Assembly: GCF_027587205.1 (NCBI RefSeq) | Contig: NZ_JAPDOD010000097.1 | Span: 1-14,045, forward strand | Direction: 5' to 3' | Length of the DNA stretch: 14,045 nt | DNA from: Solirubrobacter ginsenosidimutans | GTDB lineage: Bacteria; Actinomycetota; Thermoleophilia; Solirubrobacterales; Solirubrobacteraceae | Translations under genes and position numbers: made by a program | Part shown: positions 1 to 8,288 of the stretch, piece by piece | Numbering within the stretch: the first letter of the stretch is position 1 | Layout of the letters: each line of letters begins with the position of its first letter | Notes under the pieces: model-generated | What the model was told of the DNA's origin: nothing | What the model saw: the letters and a program-made list of their open reading frames with translations, nothing else | Database searches by the model: none

Positions 1-864
1 GCAGACGCCGCGCCGCGCAGGGCTCCCGCGGGCGACGACTCCGCCGCCCGGCGCCGGGCCGCCGGAGACGACGCCGCCCCGCGCCGCGCCGCCGCGGACG
101 AGTACGCCGAGGCCGCGTCGCGCTTCGCCGCCGAGTACGACGACGCGCCCGCGGCGAGTCGCGCCGCCCCCGAGTACAACGCTCCCGCGCCGCGTCGCGC
201 CGCCGCCGAGTACGACGCTCCCGCGCCCCGCCGCGCCGCCGCTGACTACGACGCGCCCCGTCGCGTGGCCGCCGAGTACGACGCGCCCGCCCCCCGCCGC
301 GCCGCCGCTGACTCCGACGCGCCCCGTCGCGTCCCCGCCGAGTACGACGCGCCCGCCCGCCGCGCTGCGGCCGAGTACGACGCGCCCGCCCGCCGCGCTG
401 CGGCCGACTACGACGCGCCCGCCCGCCGCGCTGCGGCCGACTACGACGATGCCCCCGCCGCCCGCACACCCGCGGCGCCCGAGCGCCGTCACGCTCGCCG
501 CCCCGCTGAGTCGTGGACCGATGACATTCCGGCCGTCCAGCCCGACGAGGGGAAGCGCCCGGTGGACTCGTGGCTGGAGCCCGACCCCGGCAAGGAGCTT
601 GCGCTCGCGCCCGGGGAGAGCCTGACGGTCGTGCTCGAGGCGTCAGAGCCCGCGCATGAGCTGGTGCCGGCCGCCGAGGACGTGCCCGGTCGTCGCACGG
701 TGACGATCACCGGGCATCCCGACCGGATGCCGGTCCCGCGCGCGAAGCGCCCGCCGCGGACCGCGATCGAGCGGATCGGGGCGAGCCCGGACCGGATCGT
801 CGGCTACGCGGTGCTGCTCGGGTTCGTGCTCGTGCTGATCGCTGTTCTAACTACTGGTCAATAA
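1..864 (+). CDS. Tandem-repeat, C-terminally membrane-anchored protein (5' partial)
   Basis: The frame is open from base 1 to the TAA at 862-864, so this is the last 287 codons of a longer gene whose start lies outside the window. The first ~155 residues are low complexity, built from 10-12-residue units of the type A-[E/D]-Y-D-A-P-A-R-R-A-A, mixing acidic/aromatic and Arg-rich halves. A less repetitive Pro/acid-rich segment follows (with ESW and DSW motifs). The protein ends with one hydrophobic helix (about VGYAVLLGFVLVLIAVL) and only a few residues after it, as in tail-anchored proteins. There is no recognisable enzymatic domain. A GTG at 265 could serve as a start, but it is an internal Val in the middle of the repeats and the repeats extend upstream of it, so I do not use it. 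A cell-envelope or scaffold role is possible but is only a guess; the missing N-terminus could hold a domain that settles it. Confidence 0.7.
   Translation, partial: ADAAPRRAPAGDDSAARRRAAGDDAAPRRAAADEYAEAASRFAAEYDDAPAASRAAPEYNAPAPRRAAAEYDAPAPRRAAADYDAPRRVAAEYDAPAPRRAAADSDAPRRVPAEYDAPARRAAAEYDAPARRAAADYDAPARRAAADYDDAPAARTPAAPERRHARRPAESWTDDIPAVQPDEGKRPVDSWLEPDPGKELALAPGESLTVVLEASEPAHELVPAAEDVPGRRTVTITGHPDRMPVPRAKRPPRTAIERIGASPDRIVGYAVLLGFVLVLIAVLTTGQ
337..435 (+). repeat. Three near-identical 33-bp tandem repeats
   Basis: Units at 337-369, 370-402 and 403-435 each encode 11 residues (AEYDAPARRAA type). The first two units are identical and the third differs by one base (GAG to GAC), changing Glu to Asp. 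More diverged 30-36 bp copies lie on both sides, from about 130 to 460. The near-identity at DNA level suggests recent duplication by slippage or recombination. Confidence 0.9.
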
Positions 865-871
865 ACGACGT

Positions 872-885
872 CCCGCTCTTGCGGG
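872..885 (+). terminator. Short hairpin after the repeat-protein gene
   Basis: CCCGC-TCTT-GCGGG forms a 5-bp all-GC stem with a 4-nt loop, 7 nt after the TAA. There is no T-run after it, so intrinsic termination is uncertain. Its right half also overlaps the proposed -35 box of the next operon. Confidence 0.35.
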
Positions 886-907
886 CCTCATGCCGTGGAC
901 ATAGACT
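879..907 (+). promoter_or_regulatory. Candidate promoter of the AhpD-like/HxlR operon
   Basis: TTGCGG (879-884) and TAGACT (902-907) are 17 bp apart, the best spacing for a housekeeping sigma factor. TTGCGG matches the TTGACA consensus at the TTG, and TAGACT matches TATAAT at four of six positions. Transcription would start near 914-916, about 40 nt before the ATG at 955. The -10 box overlaps the left arm of the inverted repeat at 903-923, so a bound repressor would block it. Confidence 0.5.
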
Positions 908-923
908 TACGTCTTGTAAGTCT
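903..923. promoter_or_regulatory. Inverted repeat, likely HxlR-family operator
   Basis: AGACTTAC-N5-GTAAGTCT is a perfect 8+8 bp inverted repeat with a 5-bp spacer, AT-rich compared with its surroundings. It overlaps the candidate -10 box. A gene for an HxlR-type dimeric winged-helix regulator is second in the same operon, so autoregulation by that protein is the simplest reading. The TTAC...GTAA core resembles sites reported for this family as I recall them; binding here is inferred. Confidence 0.65.
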
Positions 924-954
924 TAGCCCCCCAGCTCCCCCACGGCGGTGGCGT

Positions 955-1521
955 ATGCCTAAAACTGAGATGAGTCGGTTCCCCATCCACGACGATCTGA
1001 CGGCTCCGCAAGAATCGCTGCCCATTCTCAAGGGCGCGTCGTCAGCAGCAGGGCAACTTCCGAACTTCCTCGGCGTGCTGGCGGGCGCGCCGGCGGCATT
1101 GAAGGCCTATACGCGGTATCGGGCCGAGCTGAGGCACGGGCATCTGCCCCGTCACAGCGCGGAGCGGATCGGGCTCGCGGTGGCCGAGCACTACGGCTCC
1201 AAGCCCGGTCTGCAACTTCACACCCGCACGAGCCGGCAGGTCGGCCTGGGTATCGACGAGGTCGCACGCGCCAAGCGCTGGGACTCCGGGGATGCCGCGG
1301 AGGCCGCGCTGCTGCGGTATTTGCGCCCGTTGCTGGGCGATCGCGCGAACTTCCCACAGCATCTCCACGAAGAAGCACGGGAAGCAGGCTGGTCGGAAGA
1401 ACAGCTTCTCGAAGCCATCGCGGTGCTGAGCATGGAATCCTTTACGGCGATGGTGAATATCGCCGGCGACGTCCCCGTGGACGGGTCGGTGGAGGAGACG
1501 CGCGTGTTGCGCGCGGCGTAA
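955..1521 (+). CDS. AhpD-like / carboxymuconolactone decarboxylase-family protein lacking CxxC
   Basis: This 188-residue all-helical protein looks like the AhpD/CMD family: a leader with LPNFLGVLAGAPAAL, then ERIGLAVAEHYGSKPGLQLHT (in two parts, about residues 70-90), then a helical C-terminal half. In AhpD-type members the second motif reads roughly NGCxxCxxxH, with two redox cysteines. Here both positions are replaced (Ser82 and Gly85), His89 is kept, and the whole protein has no cysteine. A thiol-disulfide peroxidase-reductase role is therefore unlikely; a decarboxylase, isomerase-like or binding role is possible. I chose ATG 955, with weak GGCGG 6 nt upstream; ATG 970 (MSRFP) is an alternative. 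A GTG at 895 would place the operator inside the gene and is unlikely. The gene is 18 nt upstream of an HxlR regulator gene and shares its promoter, so induction by a reactive compound is a reasonable inference. Confidence 0.8.
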   Translation: MPKTEMSRFPIHDDLTAPQESLPILKGASSAAGQLPNFLGVLAGAPAALKAYTRYRAELRHGHLPRHSAERIGLAVAEHYGSKPGLQLHTRTSRQVGLGIDEVARAKRWDSGDAAEAALLRYLRPLLGDRANFPQHLHEEAREAGWSEEQLLEAIAVLSMESFTAMVNIAGDVPVDGSVEETRVLRAA

Positions 1522-1539
1522 TGCAGTACTGAGAGAGCT

Positions 1540-1890
1540 ATGGGCGCCACCGCCCAACACCAACACGATCAATCCCACACGTGCAGTCAGTGCTGCCCGC
1601 GCTACCACGAGGCTGTCGAGCTCGTGGGCAAGCGCTGGACCGGCGCGATCCTGTACGTCCTCCTGCACGGCGGTCGTCTGCGGTTCACGGAGATCGCCAA
1701 CGCGGTGCCGGACCTGTCGGACCGGCTGCTCAGCGAGCGCATGAAGGAGCTCGAGCAGCGCAAGATCGTGGAGCGCCACGTCAGCGACGGCACGCCGACC
1801 AAAGTCTGTTACGAGCTGACGGAAAAAGGCCGTCAGCTCGCGCCCGCGATGGCGGAGCTGAAGTCGTGGGCGGACCGCTGGTTGGACTAG
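1540..1890 (+). CDS. HxlR-family winged-helix transcriptional regulator
   Basis: A 116-residue protein covering a single HxlR domain: EAVELVGKRWTGAIL (about residues 24-38), the recognition-helix region with LSDRLLSERMKELE (59-72), the wing (about 77-95), and YELTEKGRQL (91-100). The family acts as homodimers that bind inverted repeats, often repressing neighbouring detoxification genes. The N-terminus carries C15, C18 and C19 (CSQCC) plus His7, His9 and His13; a fourth cysteine (C90) sits in the wing. The conserved N-terminal Cys of the family is a known thiol switch in members such as YodB and HypR, so redox or electrophile sensing is plausible. A metal site made by the His/Cys cluster is only a guess. 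The start has a GAGAG Shine-Dalgarno sequence just upstream. It is second in an operon with the AhpD-like gene and likely binds the repeat at 903-923. Confidence 0.9.
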   Translation: MGATAQHQHDQSHTCSQCCPRYHEAVELVGKRWTGAILYVLLHGGRLRFTEIANAVPDLSDRLLSERMKELEQRKIVERHVSDGTPTKVCYELTEKGRQLAPAMAELKSWADRWLD

Positions 1891-1930
1891 GTCCGACCGC
1901 ACGTCCACCCGTCACCGCCGTCCGGTCCAT

Positions 1931-1936
1931 TAGCCT
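1931..1936 (+). promoter_or_regulatory. Candidate -10 box for leaderless glnA transcript
   Basis: TAGCCT ends 9 nt before the glnA ATG and there is no purine-rich Shine-Dalgarno sequence in between. This is the spacing expected when transcription starts at or next to the start codon. No convincing -35 box is seen. Confidence 0.45.
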
Positions 1937-1945
1937 CCAGCCGCT

Positions 1946-3286
1946 ATGGCTGATCGACCCCAGACACCTGAAGACGTCAAGGCGCTCGTCGCGGAGCACG
2001 GCATCCGGTTCGTACGCCTGTGGTTCACCGACATCCTCGGGCAGCTGAAGTCGTTCTCGATCTCCAACGAACAGCTCGATGACGCCTTCGAGGGCGGCAT
2101 GGGCTTCGACGGTTCCTCGATTACCGGCTTCAACGCCATCGAGGAGTCCGACATGATCGCGGTGCCGGATCCGACGACGTTCAATGTGCTGCCGTGGCGC
2201 CCTGAGGACGGCGCCGGCGTCGCGCGGATGTTCGCCGACGTCCAGACGCCCGAGCGGCGCCCGTACGAGGGCGACCCGCGCCACGTGCTCCGCCGCGCGG
2301 AGGAGCGCGCGCACGCGATGGGCTTCGACGCGTTCAACGTCGGCCCCGAGCTCGAGTACTACCTCTTCCGCGACAACCGCTCCACCGAAGTGCTCGACGA
2401 GGGCGGCTACTTCGACCTCACGACGCTCGACGCCGGCTCGGACGTCCGCCGCGACACCGTGCTCGCGCTCGAGCGGCTCGGCATCGACGTCGAGTACTCC
2501 CACCACGAGGTGGGTCCCTCGCAGCACGAGATCGACATGCGCTACTCCAGCGCGCTGAAGATGGCCGACGACTGCATGACGTACCGCATCACGGTCAAGG
2601 AGTACGCGCTCAAGTACGGCTGGCACGCGACGTTCATGCCCAAGCCGCTGTTCGGTCAGAACGGCTCCGGCATGCACACCCACCAGTCCCTGTTCAAGGA
2701 CGGCCACAACGCGTTCTATGACCCGGACGACAAGTACTTCCTGTCAGACGTCGGCAAGGCGTTCATCGCCGGCCAGCTGCGTCACGCCCGCGAGATCTGC
2801 TCGATCTTCGCCCAGTGGGTCAACTCCTACAAGCGGCTCGTTCCCGGCTACGAGGCGCCGGTGTACGTCGCGTGGAGCCGGCGCAACCGCAGCGCCCTCG
2901 TGCGCGTTCCGCTCTATCACCCCGGCAAGGAGAACGCGACGCGCATGGAGTTGCGCTCGCCCGATCCCGCGTGCAACCCCTACCTGACGTTCGCGGTGCT
3001 CCTGCAGGCGGGGTTGGAGGGCATCGAGCGCGGCTACGAGCTGCCCGAGCCGATGGAGAAGAACCTCTACCACCTCTCGCCCGACGAGCGCCGCCGGCTC
3101 GGCATCGAGCAGCTGCCGGAGACCCTCGGCGAAGCGATCGAGGTCACCGCCGAGTCCGAGCTCGTCCTGCGCACGCTCGGCGAGCACATCTTCAACCGCT
3201 ACGTGGAGATCAAGCGTCAGGAGTGGGAGGACTACCGCGTTCAGGTGACGCCGTGGGAGCTCGAGCGTTACCTGGCCATTCTCTAA
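1946..3286 (+). CDS. glnA: Glutamine synthetase, type I (GlnA)
   Basis: Catalyses ATP-dependent amidation of glutamate to glutamine in the cytoplasm and acts as a dodecamer. The 446-residue length matches the shorter GSI-alpha class (Bacillus/Thermotoga-like) rather than the ~470-residue adenylylated GSI-beta class. Seen in order: the beta-grasp N-domain; GFDGSSI (about 53-59); metal ligands E135/E137 in GPELEYY; E188 and E195 in HHEVGPSQHE; H244 in NGSGMHTHQ; the flap glutamate E303 in VPGYEAPV; NRSALVR near 314-320; and E335/R337 in RMELRSPD. All catalytic residues I can place are present. One deviation is clear: the loop after SSI reads GFNAIEESDM, with Ala64 where GSI-alpha enzymes usually have the arginine needed for glutamine feedback inhibition (Arg62 in B. 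subtilis). A Tyr in NLYHLS sits near the adenylylation-loop position but the context is not the GSI-beta one. Expressed alone, probably leaderless. Its TAA overlaps the stop of the convergent gene. Confidence 0.97.
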   Translation: MADRPQTPEDVKALVAEHGIRFVRLWFTDILGQLKSFSISNEQLDDAFEGGMGFDGSSITGFNAIEESDMIAVPDPTTFNVLPWRPEDGAGVARMFADVQTPERRPYEGDPRHVLRRAEERAHAMGFDAFNVGPELEYYLFRDNRSTEVLDEGGYFDLTTLDAGSDVRRDTVLALERLGIDVEYSHHEVGPSQHEIDMRYSSALKMADDCMTYRITVKEYALKYGWHATFMPKPLFGQNGSGMHTHQSLFKDGHNAFYDPDDKYFLSDVGKAFIAGQLRHAREICSIFAQWVNSYKRLVPGYEAPVYVAWSRRNRSALVRVPLYHPGKENATRMELRSPDPACNPYLTFAVLLQAGLEGIERGYELPEPMEKNLYHLSPDERRRLGIEQLPETLGEAIEVTAESELVLRTLGEHIFNRYVEIKRQEWEDYRVQVTPWELERYLAIL

Positions 3287-3759
3287 CGCACGGTGACCGA
3301 CACCGCGTCGGTGGGCGGTCTCGTCTCGTCGGGTGAGCGCAGCAGCACCGTGTAGCGACCCGGGTCGATCCGGACGGCGTCGCGGCGCTGCTGGTCCGCT
3401 TGGACGACCGCGCCGGTGACGAGCTCGCGCTGGATCGCCTTGGCGCCCTTCGGATCGCCCTTGGCGAAGACGACCTCGATCGCCGCGCCGGTCGTGTTCT
3501 CGTAGGCGAGCGAGAGGATGCGACCGTCGCGGGTGATCGTGGTGGGCGTGACTTGGAGCTTCCCATCGCCGATGCGCACGCCGAGCACGCCGGCGCTCGC
3601 GACCGCCGCTGCGGGCGTCGCCGTCGCCGTGGGCGTGGCCGTCGCCGTGGGGGTCTTCTGATCCTGGGGTGAGAGCTCCGGGTCGTCGCCGCCGAAGATC
3701 AGCAGCATCGCCACGACGGCGACCACGACGACACCGATGATTGCCGCGCCGAGCTTCAC
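3283..3759 (-). CDS. Small membrane-anchored protein downstream of MMPL transporter
   Basis: I do not recognise a named family. From GTG 3759 the protein has 158 residues: a single N-terminal membrane segment (about 3-22), a short acidic stretch, a Thr/Pro/Ala linker with two TPTATA-type units (about 37-49), then a ~100-residue soluble domain rich in predicted beta strands and without cysteine. The domain is probably outside the cytoplasm, and an Ig-like fold is plausible. The start is chosen because GTG (3759-3757) and the TGA of the upstream MMPL gene (3758-3756) form a GTGA overlap, typical of translational coupling. A longer reading from GTG 3792 is possible and adds 11 residues. Coupling suggests a role with the transporter, for example as a periplasmic-side accessory protein, but this is inference. 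Confidence 0.75.
   Translation of the reverse strand: MKLGAAIIGVVVVAVVAMLLIFGGDDPELSPQDQKTPTATATPTATATPAAAVASAGVLGVRIGDGKLQVTPTTITRDGRILSLAYENTTGAAIEVVFAKGDPKGAKAIQRELVTGAVVQADQQRRDAVRIDPGRYTVLLRSPDETRPPTDAVSVTVR
3296..3312 (+). terminator. Weak hairpin downstream of glnA
   Basis: ACCGAC-ACCGC-GTCGGT has a 6-bp stem and 5-nt loop, 10 nt after the glnA stop. It lies inside the end of the convergent gene and has no T-run. It could limit read-through but may simply be coding sequence. Confidence 0.25.
3612..3657 (-). repeat. Short tandem repeat encoding the TPTATA linker
   Basis: A GC-rich direct repeat (about two copies of a GTGGGCGTGGCCGTCGCC-type unit, as read on the + strand) encodes the Thr/Pro/Ala linker between membrane anchor and soluble domain. 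Such linkers vary in length between relatives. Confidence 0.5.
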
Positions 3760-5879
3760 CCGTCTTCGCGTGAGAGCGTTGACGGCCACCACACGCGCCG
3801 GCCGGTGTCGATCACTGCCGCCGGGACGATGACGGATCGCACGACGAACGTGTCCAGCAGCACCCCGAAGGCGACGATGAAGCCGATCTGGGTGAGTACG
3901 ACCAGCGGGAGGACGGCGAGCGCGCCGAACGTGCCGGCGAGCACGATGCCCGCACCGGTGATCACCGCGCCCGTCACCGCGAGCCCGCGGAGCGTCCCTT
4001 CGCGCGTGCCGTGCTTGATCGCCTCTTCTCGGACCCGAGCCATCAGGAAGATGTTGTAGTCGATCCCGAGCGCGACCAGGAAGACGAAGGCCAGCAGGGG
4101 CAGCGTCGGCCCGACGCCGGTGAAGCCGAAGATGTGCTCGGAGACGAAGATGCCCGTCCCGAGCGCAGCTGCGAACGACACGATCACGGAGACGATCAGC
4201 AGCAGCGGCGCGACGAGCGAACGCAGCAGGACGATCAGGATCGCGAACACGACCAGCAGCGTCAGCGGGATGATCAGTTGGTTGTCGCGGGTGGCAGAGA
4301 CGCGCAAGTCGTACTCCTGCGCAGTCGGACCGCCGACGAGCGTGCTCGCTCCTCCGGCGCGCCGCGCGACCGCGCGCAGGTGCGGGATCGTGTCCATCGT
4401 CGTCGAGGCGTACGGGTCGTCCTTGAAGGTCACCGAGAGCTGCACTCCCGCGTCGCCCCGTCCGGCCACGCGCACATCGCTGATGAGCGCTTTCTCGCCC
4501 TTGAGCGCGTCGGCCACCGCCTGTGCCTTACCGGCATCGCCGACGATCACGTCGGCCGGGGCGGACGCCCCCGCCGGGAAGTTGCGCGAGAGCACCTGCT
4601 GGCCCTCGACGGAGTCCACCGAACCGCGGAACTGGTTGCCGGTGGTCTGGCTGGTGTCGAGATTGAGGACGTTGGCGGCGAGCACGAGCAGGACGATCCC
4701 GCCGAGCACCCAGACCGGCCGCGGATGGCGCGCGACGCGGTCGCCGACGCGACGCCAGAACCCGTGCGTCTCGTCGGTACCCGTCTGGCCGGGGTGGGGG
4801 ATCGTGTCCAGGCCGGGCGACCAGAACGCCCGCCGCCCGCAGATCGCCAGCAGGGCGGGGAGGACGGTCAGCATCGAGATCATCGCCAGCGCCACGCCCA
4901 TCGCGCCGACCGGGCCAAGGCCCGCGGTCGAATTGACCTCCGCGATGCTCAGCGTCAGCAGTGCGGCGATCACGGTCAGGCCGGAGGCCAGGATCGCGGG
5001 ACCGGCGCTGCGCAGGGCGATGGCCGTGGCCTCGTGCTTGTCCTCATGCCGGCGCAGCTCCTCCCGGTAGCGCGACACCAGCAGCAGCGCGTAGTCCGTC
5101 CCGGCGCCGAAGACGAGCACGGGGAGGATGCCGCCGGTCTGGCCGTTGATGGTCACGCCCGCCTCGGCCAGGAGGTAGCCCGCGCCGCGCGAGGCGCCTT
5201 CGGCGAGCAGGACGCTGAAGAACGGGATCGCCCAGAAGATCGGCGAGCGGTAGATGATGATCAGCAGCACGAGCACGATCCCCGCGGCCGCGTAGAGCAG
5301 CGTGCCGTTGATGCCGCTGAAGACCTTGATGGCGTCGAGGCTGAAGCCCGCGGCACCGGTGAGCTTGACGTCGAGGCCTGCATCCGGCTCGCCGATCCGG
5401 TCGCGGATCGACTGCACCGCCGTCTGGAACGTGTCGCCCGAGCCGTCGCCGGGCTGCACCGGCTGGACGATGAGCGCGGCCGCGCCGTTGGGGGAGTAGA
5501 CCGGCGGCTGCGCCTCCAGCACGAGTGGCTTGCGGTCGGCGTTGAGCTTGGCGACCGTGCCGTCGATGCGGGCCTTGTCCGCCGCGGTGAGCCCGCCACG
5601 GCGCTCATAGGCGATCACCGCGGGGGCGAGCTCGCCGCCCGGGAACCGCTTGACCGCGTCCAGCGCCTTGACCGACTCCGCGTCGGTCGGCAGCCACGAG
5701 CTCGACTCGTTCTTCTGCGCGCCTTCGAGCTTGCCCGCCTGGCTCGCGAGCCCGCCGTAGATCAACACGACAACGACGAGAACGATCCACTTCGCCGTGT
5801 GACCGGCCGGAAGCGTCAGCAGGCGAGACGTCATGCTCACCGTACGGGCGCCGGCGTCTGGAGGGCTCTCAGTTCGCAT
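3756..5879 (-). CDS. MMPL/RND-family membrane transporter
   Basis: A 707-residue protein with the duplicated MMPL layout. TM1 is at about 29-48 and a first extracytoplasmic domain spans about 49-190. A five-helix bundle at about 192-350 carries GTDYALLL (D262/Y263). A linker is followed by TM7 at about 388-405, a second extracytoplasmic domain to about 530, and a second bundle at about 535-690 carrying GIDYNIFL (D607/Y608). The two Asp-Tyr pairs match the proton-relay residues of MmpL3-type proteins, so proton-driven export of lipids or another hydrophobic substrate is likely; the substrate cannot be read from sequence. There is no long C-terminal cytoplasmic domain. The ATG at 5879 has GGTGAG 8 nt upstream; the in-frame ATG at 5834 is less well placed. 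The gene lies 50 bp after the DUF255 gene and overlaps the small anchored-protein gene by GTGA, suggesting one minus-strand operon. Confidence 0.93.
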   Translation of the reverse strand: MRTESPPDAGARTVSMTSRLLTLPAGHTAKWIVLVVVVLIYGGLASQAGKLEGAQKNESSSWLPTDAESVKALDAVKRFPGGELAPAVIAYERRGGLTAADKARIDGTVAKLNADRKPLVLEAQPPVYSPNGAAALIVQPVQPGDGSGDTFQTAVQSIRDRIGEPDAGLDVKLTGAAGFSLDAIKVFSGINGTLLYAAAGIVLVLLIIIYRSPIFWAIPFFSVLLAEGASRGAGYLLAEAGVTINGQTGGILPVLVFGAGTDYALLLVSRYREELRRHEDKHEATAIALRSAGPAILASGLTVIAALLTLSIAEVNSTAGLGPVGAMGVALAMISMLTVLPALLAICGRRAFWSPGLDTIPHPGQTGTDETHGFWRRVGDRVARHPRPVWVLGGIVLLVLAANVLNLDTSQTTGNQFRGSVDSVEGQQVLSRNFPAGASAPADVIVGDAGKAQAVADALKGEKALISDVRVAGRGDAGVQLSVTFKDDPYASTTMDTIPHLRAVARRAGGASTLVGGPTAQEYDLRVSATRDNQLIIPLTLLVVFAILIVLLRSLVAPLLLIVSVIVSFAAALGTGIFVSEHIFGFTGVGPTLPLLAFVFLVALGIDYNIFLMARVREEAIKHGTREGTLRGLAVTGAVITGAGIVLAGTFGALAVLPLVVLTQIGFIVAFGVLLDTFVVRSVIVPAAVIDTGRRVWWPSTLSREDG

Positions 5880-5929
5880 CAGCTCGACTCACCAGCGCAG
5901 GATGGCGTGCCCAGGTGTAACGAAACAAG

Positions 5930-7882
<1,953 letters not shown>

Positions 7883-7888
7883 CTTGGA

Positions 7889-7894
7889 TACGTT
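7889..7894 (+). promoter_or_regulatory. Candidate -10 box for leaderless ridA transcript
   Basis: TACGTT lies 7 nt before the ridA ATG. The bases between are pyrimidine-rich (CCTTCCT), so there is no Shine-Dalgarno sequence on this strand. The whole divergent gap is 19 bp, so any -35 element must lie inside the DUF255 coding region. Confidence 0.4.
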
Positions 7895-7901
7895 CCTTCC
7901 T

Positions 7902-8288
7902 ATGTCCCATTCTCGCGAAACCGTGACCGCGGACCCCGGCCCGCCCGCTGCGGGGCCGTACTCGCACGCCGTCAAGTCCAACGGCCTGCTCTTCGTCTCT
8001 GGTCAGGTACATCTCGATCCGGCCAATGGCCAGCTCGTCGGCGACACGCCCGCCGAGAAGGCCAAGCGGTGCCTGGAGAACCTCACGATCATCGCCGAGG
8101 CCGCCGGCACCAGTCTGGCGAACGCGGTCCGCATCGCCGTCTACGTGACCGACATCAGCGTCTTCGCGGAGATGAACGAGGCGTACTCGAGCTTCTTCCC
8201 GTCCGACCCTCCGGCCCGGACGACGATCGGCGTCGCCGCGCTGCCGATGGGCGCCGAGGTCGAGATGGACGCAGTCATCGCGCTGTGA
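7902..8288 (+). CDS. ridA: RidA-family enamine/imine deaminase
   Basis: A 128-residue YjgF/YER057c/UK114 protein. RidA hydrolyses reactive enamine/imine intermediates such as 2-aminoacrylate and 2-iminobutanoate, which PLP enzymes like threonine/serine dehydratase release, and so protects other PLP enzymes. Seen: GPYSHAV (18-24), [10 protein letters not shown] (31-40), the [10 protein letters not shown] helix (60-69), YVTD (81-84), R106 in PPARTTIGV and E121 in [10 protein letters not shown]106 and E121 match the catalytic Arg105/Glu120 of characterised RidA, which argues for an active Rid enzyme rather than an Rid2-7 variant, though subgroup assignment needs a tree. The start is ATG 7902; the in-frame TTG at 7884 would leave almost no space from the divergent gene. 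The stop overlaps the GTG of the threonine ammonia-lyase gene (GTGA), which supports coupling. Confidence 0.95.
   Translation: MSHSRETVTADPGPPAAGPYSHAVKSNGLLFVSGQVHLDPANGQLVGDTPAEKAKRCLENLTIIAEAAGTSLANAVRIAVYVTDISVFAEMNEAYSSFFPSDPPARTTIGVAALPMGAEVEMDAVIAL

Noticed and set aside
130..460. Repeats as a CRISPR array
   Set aside because: The units are directly adjacent without unique spacers, keep one reading frame and encode a peptide repeat.
895..954. GTG 895 as the start of the AhpD-like gene
   Set aside because: It would put the operator and the -10 box inside the coding region, and the added residues show no conservation-like character.
1042..1908. 288-codon minus-strand open frame
   Set aside because: It is antisense to the AhpD-like and HxlR genes, both of which have recognisable family motifs and a shared promoter and operator.
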